Positions 62,032 through 64,000 of a stretch of 64,000 bases of DNA are shown in pieces. The stretch covers positions 1-64,000 of the forward strand of contig NZ_MSZZ01000032.1 in assembly GCF_002093975.1 (NCBI RefSeq), in the 5' to 3' direction. Source of the DNA: Thermoactinospora rubra (GTDB lineage: Bacteria; Actinomycetota; Actinomycetes; Streptosporangiales; Streptosporangiaceae). The notes beneath the pieces are model-generated. The model was not told the DNA's origin, ran no database searches, and was given only the letters and a program-made list of their open reading frames with translations. The first letter of the stretch is position 1; every line of letters starts with the position of its first letter. Position numbers and translations under genes: made by a program.

Positions 62032-62067
62032 TTGCTTAAACAAAGGTCTACACGAGGAATATTCCTC
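62032..62067. promoter_or_regulatory. MarR operator candidates between yceI and marR
   Basis: GAGGAATATTCCTC (62054-62067) is a perfect 14-base palindrome. TTGCTTAAACAA (62032-62043) is a second near-perfect palindrome. Both lie in the 97-base gap between the divergent starts, as expected for autoregulation by MarR that also controls yceI. Confidence 0.7.
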
Positions 62068-62092
62068 ACGTCAAATATCGTCGGGGTACAGT

Positions 62093-62650
62093 ATGAACGT
62101 GCAACGCTTCGATGACCCCCGGCTGACCGCGATGGGCCTCCTCGCCGAGGTCTTCGTCGGCCTGACCGCCAAGATGGCGCCGGTCTTCGCCGCCGCGGGA
62201 CTGTCAGAGGTCGACTTCGAAACATTGATCAGACTGGCCCGCTCGCCGCGGCAGAGCCTGCGCATGAGCGACCTGGCCGCCCAGACCGGCCTGTCGACGA
62301 GCGGCGTGACCCGGGTGGTCGACCGGCTGGAGCGCGAGGGGCTGGTGCGCAGGGTCGCCTGCGCCACCGACCGGCGCGCCTCCTACGCGACGTTGACCGA
62401 CAAGGGCCGCGAGCGGCTCGAGGCCGTGGTGCCCCAGCACGTGGCCGACATCGAGGAGTGGTTCACCGGCCTGCTCGGCCCCGAGGAGCTGGACAGGTTC
62501 CTGGCCACCCTGCGGGTGATCAGGGATGTCGTACGGCCCTGCGCCACGGCCGGCGTGGAGCCGCGCGACCACGCGCACTCCAAGGCGTGCGCGCCGGATC
62601 GCCAGGGAGAGCTGGCGCCCGACCCGCGGGAGGCGGCCTCGACAAGCTGA
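62093..62650 (+). CDS. MarR-family regulator
   Basis: 185-residue winged-helix regulator. The DNA-binding part has LRMSDLAAQTGLSTSGVTRV and VDRLEREGLVRR; DRRASYATLTDKGRE forms the wing. The long Pro/Ala-rich C-terminus (about 150-185) is not part of the usual fold. ATG 62093 is 26 bases from the palindrome. It is divergent from yceI, which in many actinobacteria is a target of such MarR proteins. Confidence 0.92.
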   Translation: MNVQRFDDPRLTAMGLLAEVFVGLTAKMAPVFAAAGLSEVDFETLIRLARSPRQSLRMSDLAAQTGLSTSGVTRVVDRLEREGLVRRVACATDRRASYATLTDKGRERLEAVVPQHVADIEEWFTGLLGPEELDRFLATLRVIRDVVRPCATAGVEPRDHAHSKACAPDRQGELAPDPREAASTS

Positions 62651-62749
62651 CCCGGCGAGCACCGACCGGCCGATCCGGCTCGGCGAGCGCCGACCACCCC
62701 GACCCGACACGCCGACTGACCTTCTGACCTGCGAAGACCCGACACCCCG

Positions 62750-63229
62750 TCAGGACCCCGCCAGCGCGTCCCGCAGCTTGGCCATCGCCCGCGACATCGT
62801 GCTCTTCACGGTCCCCACGCTGACCCCGAGCCGCTTGGCGATCTCCGGCTCGGTCAGGTCCTCGTAGTACCGCAGCAGCACCGCCGCCCGCATCCGCTCC
62901 GGCAGCCGCTGGATGGCCTGTTCGAGCAGCTCGTGCGCCTCGCCCGACGGCTCGACGGGCGCGCACACCTCCGGCAGCTCCTCGGCCGGGTACTCCTCCA
63001 GCTTCCGCCGCCGCCACTGCGAGATGTTGATGTTCACCATCGCCCGGCGCACGTACCCGTCACGGTCATGGATGCGCGCCCAGGCCGCGTAGGTCTTCGC
63101 GAGCGCGCTCTGCAGCAGGTCCTCCGCGTCGACGGGATCGCCCGTGAGCTGGTGAGCCGTACGCAACAGGGCAGGGCCGCGGGTCAGCACGTACTCGCGG
63201 AACTCCTCTTCTTCCCTCGCGCTCTGCAT
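62750..63229 (-). CDS. SigE-family (ECF-type) RNA polymerase sigma factor
   Basis: 159-residue ECF sigma factor with regions 2 (about 10-75; LLRTAHQLTGDPVDAEDLLQ) and 4 (about 100-155; RMRAAVLLRYYEDLTEPEIA, GTVKSTMSRAMAKLR). The short linker and lack of extra domains fit the actinobacterial SigE-like family. No anti-sigma gene is adjacent in the window; regulation is unknown. ATG 63229; the end of the gene is near the MarR gene's tail, on the opposite strand. Confidence 0.93.
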   Translation of the reverse strand: MQSAREEEEFREYVLTRGPALLRTAHQLTGDPVDAEDLLQSALAKTYAAWARIHDRDGYVRRAMVNINISQWRRRKLEEYPAEELPEVCAPVEPSGEAHELLEQAIQRLPERMRAAVLLRYYEDLTEPEIAKRLGVSVGTVKSTMSRAMAKLRDALAGS

Positions 63230-63408
63230 CGACGCCAGAATCCCAGCTCAGAATCCATGTTTCGGCCCGCCGCTATTAAAGGTCGGTCAAGTTCGGTGGC
63301 AGGAATGTCCTCGGGCGGTTGGCACCGGTTCTACCCGGGGATGCGGATTTTGCTCCACTTCGGCCTGTACGGCATGAGCCACCTGCGCGGTCATGTGAGG
63401 CTAGAGGC

Positions 63409-64000
63409 ATGCGAAGAGTGCTCGCAGCCGCGGTGTTCGGCCGTCCGCCGAGCGTGCCGGGGCCCGATCCCGCCTCGGGCGATCCGCTGCGCGCCGTCAT
63501 CGGGGAGATCCTCGACGTCAGCCCGCACGTGATCACCGTCGGCACGGAGGAGGGCGCCGAGGAACGCCTCGTCATCGCGCCCTGGGCCAAGGCGTGGCGC
63601 GGGACCGAGCTGCCGCCCGCCGACGTGCCGGTCGGTTCCCGGGTCACGATGCGGACGCGGCGCGAAGGCCGGGTCGTGGAGCACCTGTGGGCGGACATCA
63701 CCCGCGCCACCGGCGTGATCAGGAGCGTCGAGGGCCGCAAGGACCTCACCGTCGAGCTCGACTGCGGCCCGCACCGCGGGCGCAGGACCGTGATGATCCC
63801 GTACCGCGCCACCGGACGGCTGCGCGTCCGCCACCCCTACCTCGAACCCGGCTTCCTCTTCGACGCGATCGGCGTGCGCGAGGACGGCGTCACCAAGGCG
63901 CTGCTGCCGGCCACCTCGCAGCCTCCCTACCCCGCCCGGTCCGTGCCCCCGCCCCCGCCCGCCTACGGAGGCGTCCAGTCACGCATCTCCGGCACGGTGG
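63409..64000 (+). CDS. Hypothetical protein, incomplete at the window edge
   Basis: An uninterrupted frame from ATG 63409 runs past the end; 197 codons are visible. It reads RRVLAAAVFGRPPSVPGPDP, then a beta-rich series (AVIGEILDVSPHVITVGTEE, LVIAPWAKAWRGTELPP, GVIRSVEGRKDLTVELDC), with a Pro-rich stretch near residue 180 and a new strand (SRISGTV) at the break, suggesting OB-like or repeated beta modules. No family recognised. GC-rich third positions and the length favour a real gene. The 180 bases before it carry no clear promoter. Confidence 0.65.
   Translation, partial: MRRVLAAAVFGRPPSVPGPDPASGDPLRAVIGEILDVSPHVITVGTEEGAEERLVIAPWAKAWRGTELPPADVPVGSRVTMRTRREGRVVEHLWADITRATGVIRSVEGRKDLTVELDCGPHRGRRTVMIPYRATGRLRVRHPYLEPGFLFDAIGVREDGVTKALLPATSQPPYPARSVPPPPPAYGGVQSRISGTV

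Overview
The window is high-GC actinobacterial DNA. Its closest recognisable style is the Streptosporangiales (Nonomuraea-like), which I infer from gene content and order and not from any database search. Evidence for an actinobacterium near the replication-origin end of the chromosome is the conserved block crgA - trpG - pknB - pknA - pbpA - rodA - pstP - fhaB - fhaA - tRNA-Leu, together with a proteasome activator (Bpa), an alternative GTG/TTG start habit, SigE-family sigma factor and GPP34-type protein.

Layout. 1-11.3 kb: rhomboid protease, cell-division protein CrgA, a glutamine amidotransferase, and a leftward operon with four-base overlaps that couples two Ser/Thr kinases, a PBP2-type transpeptidase, a RodA glycosyltransferase, a PP2C phosphatase and two FHA proteins. 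This is the growth and peptidoglycan control module, and it sits next to tRNA-Leu(CAG). 11.4-26.5 kb: paired CNNM/CBS membrane proteins, an LCP ligase, GPP34, a Fpg/Nei glycosylase, rhodanese, a TPP riboswitch controlling an NCS1 permease, Ogt, two sensor kinases (one with its response regulator), a YidC paralogue cluster, an STAS protein and a GT2. 26.9-38.6 kb: three envelope glycan proteins (MptB-like, phosphatase-like membrane protein, GT87), pheA, serS, a lipoprotein with a membrane C-terminus, a cold-shock protein and a HAD hydrolase. 38.6-44.3 kb: Bpa, quinone oxidoreductase, a ParA/MinD-like ATPase whose stop codon lies inside a convergent tRNA-Ser(UGA), STAS, and a NUDIX plus NYN-like fusion.

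44.4-49.6 kb is an arsenic module: ArsO-like flavoprotein with cysteine-rich ends, ArsR, ArsC, then on the other strand an ArsM-ArsN (methyltransferase-acetyltransferase) fusion, a second ArsR and a saccharopine-dehydrogenase-like reductase. There is no arsenite pump in the window. 49.7-55.7 kb is an accessory stretch with a GlxA-type regulator, an AT-richer Imm26-like immunity gene, an M15 peptidase lipoprotein, a DHA2 drug transporter with divergent TetR, and an NmrA-like protein.

56.4-61.3 kb is a decayed integrative element in tRNA-Ser(GCU). The 3' half of the tRNA is repeated at 56392-56450, a frameshifted tyrosine integrase remnant sits next to the intact tRNA, and the cargo includes a VOC protein, an intact type II NADH dehydrogenase, a strongly rearranged qcrB pseudogene, a truncated AhpD/CMD-like fragment and an ISL3 transposase remnant. 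Beyond it are a compact cluster of DnaA-box-like sites, the divergent yceI/marR pair with clear palindromes, a SigE-family sigma factor and an open-ended gene that runs out of the window.
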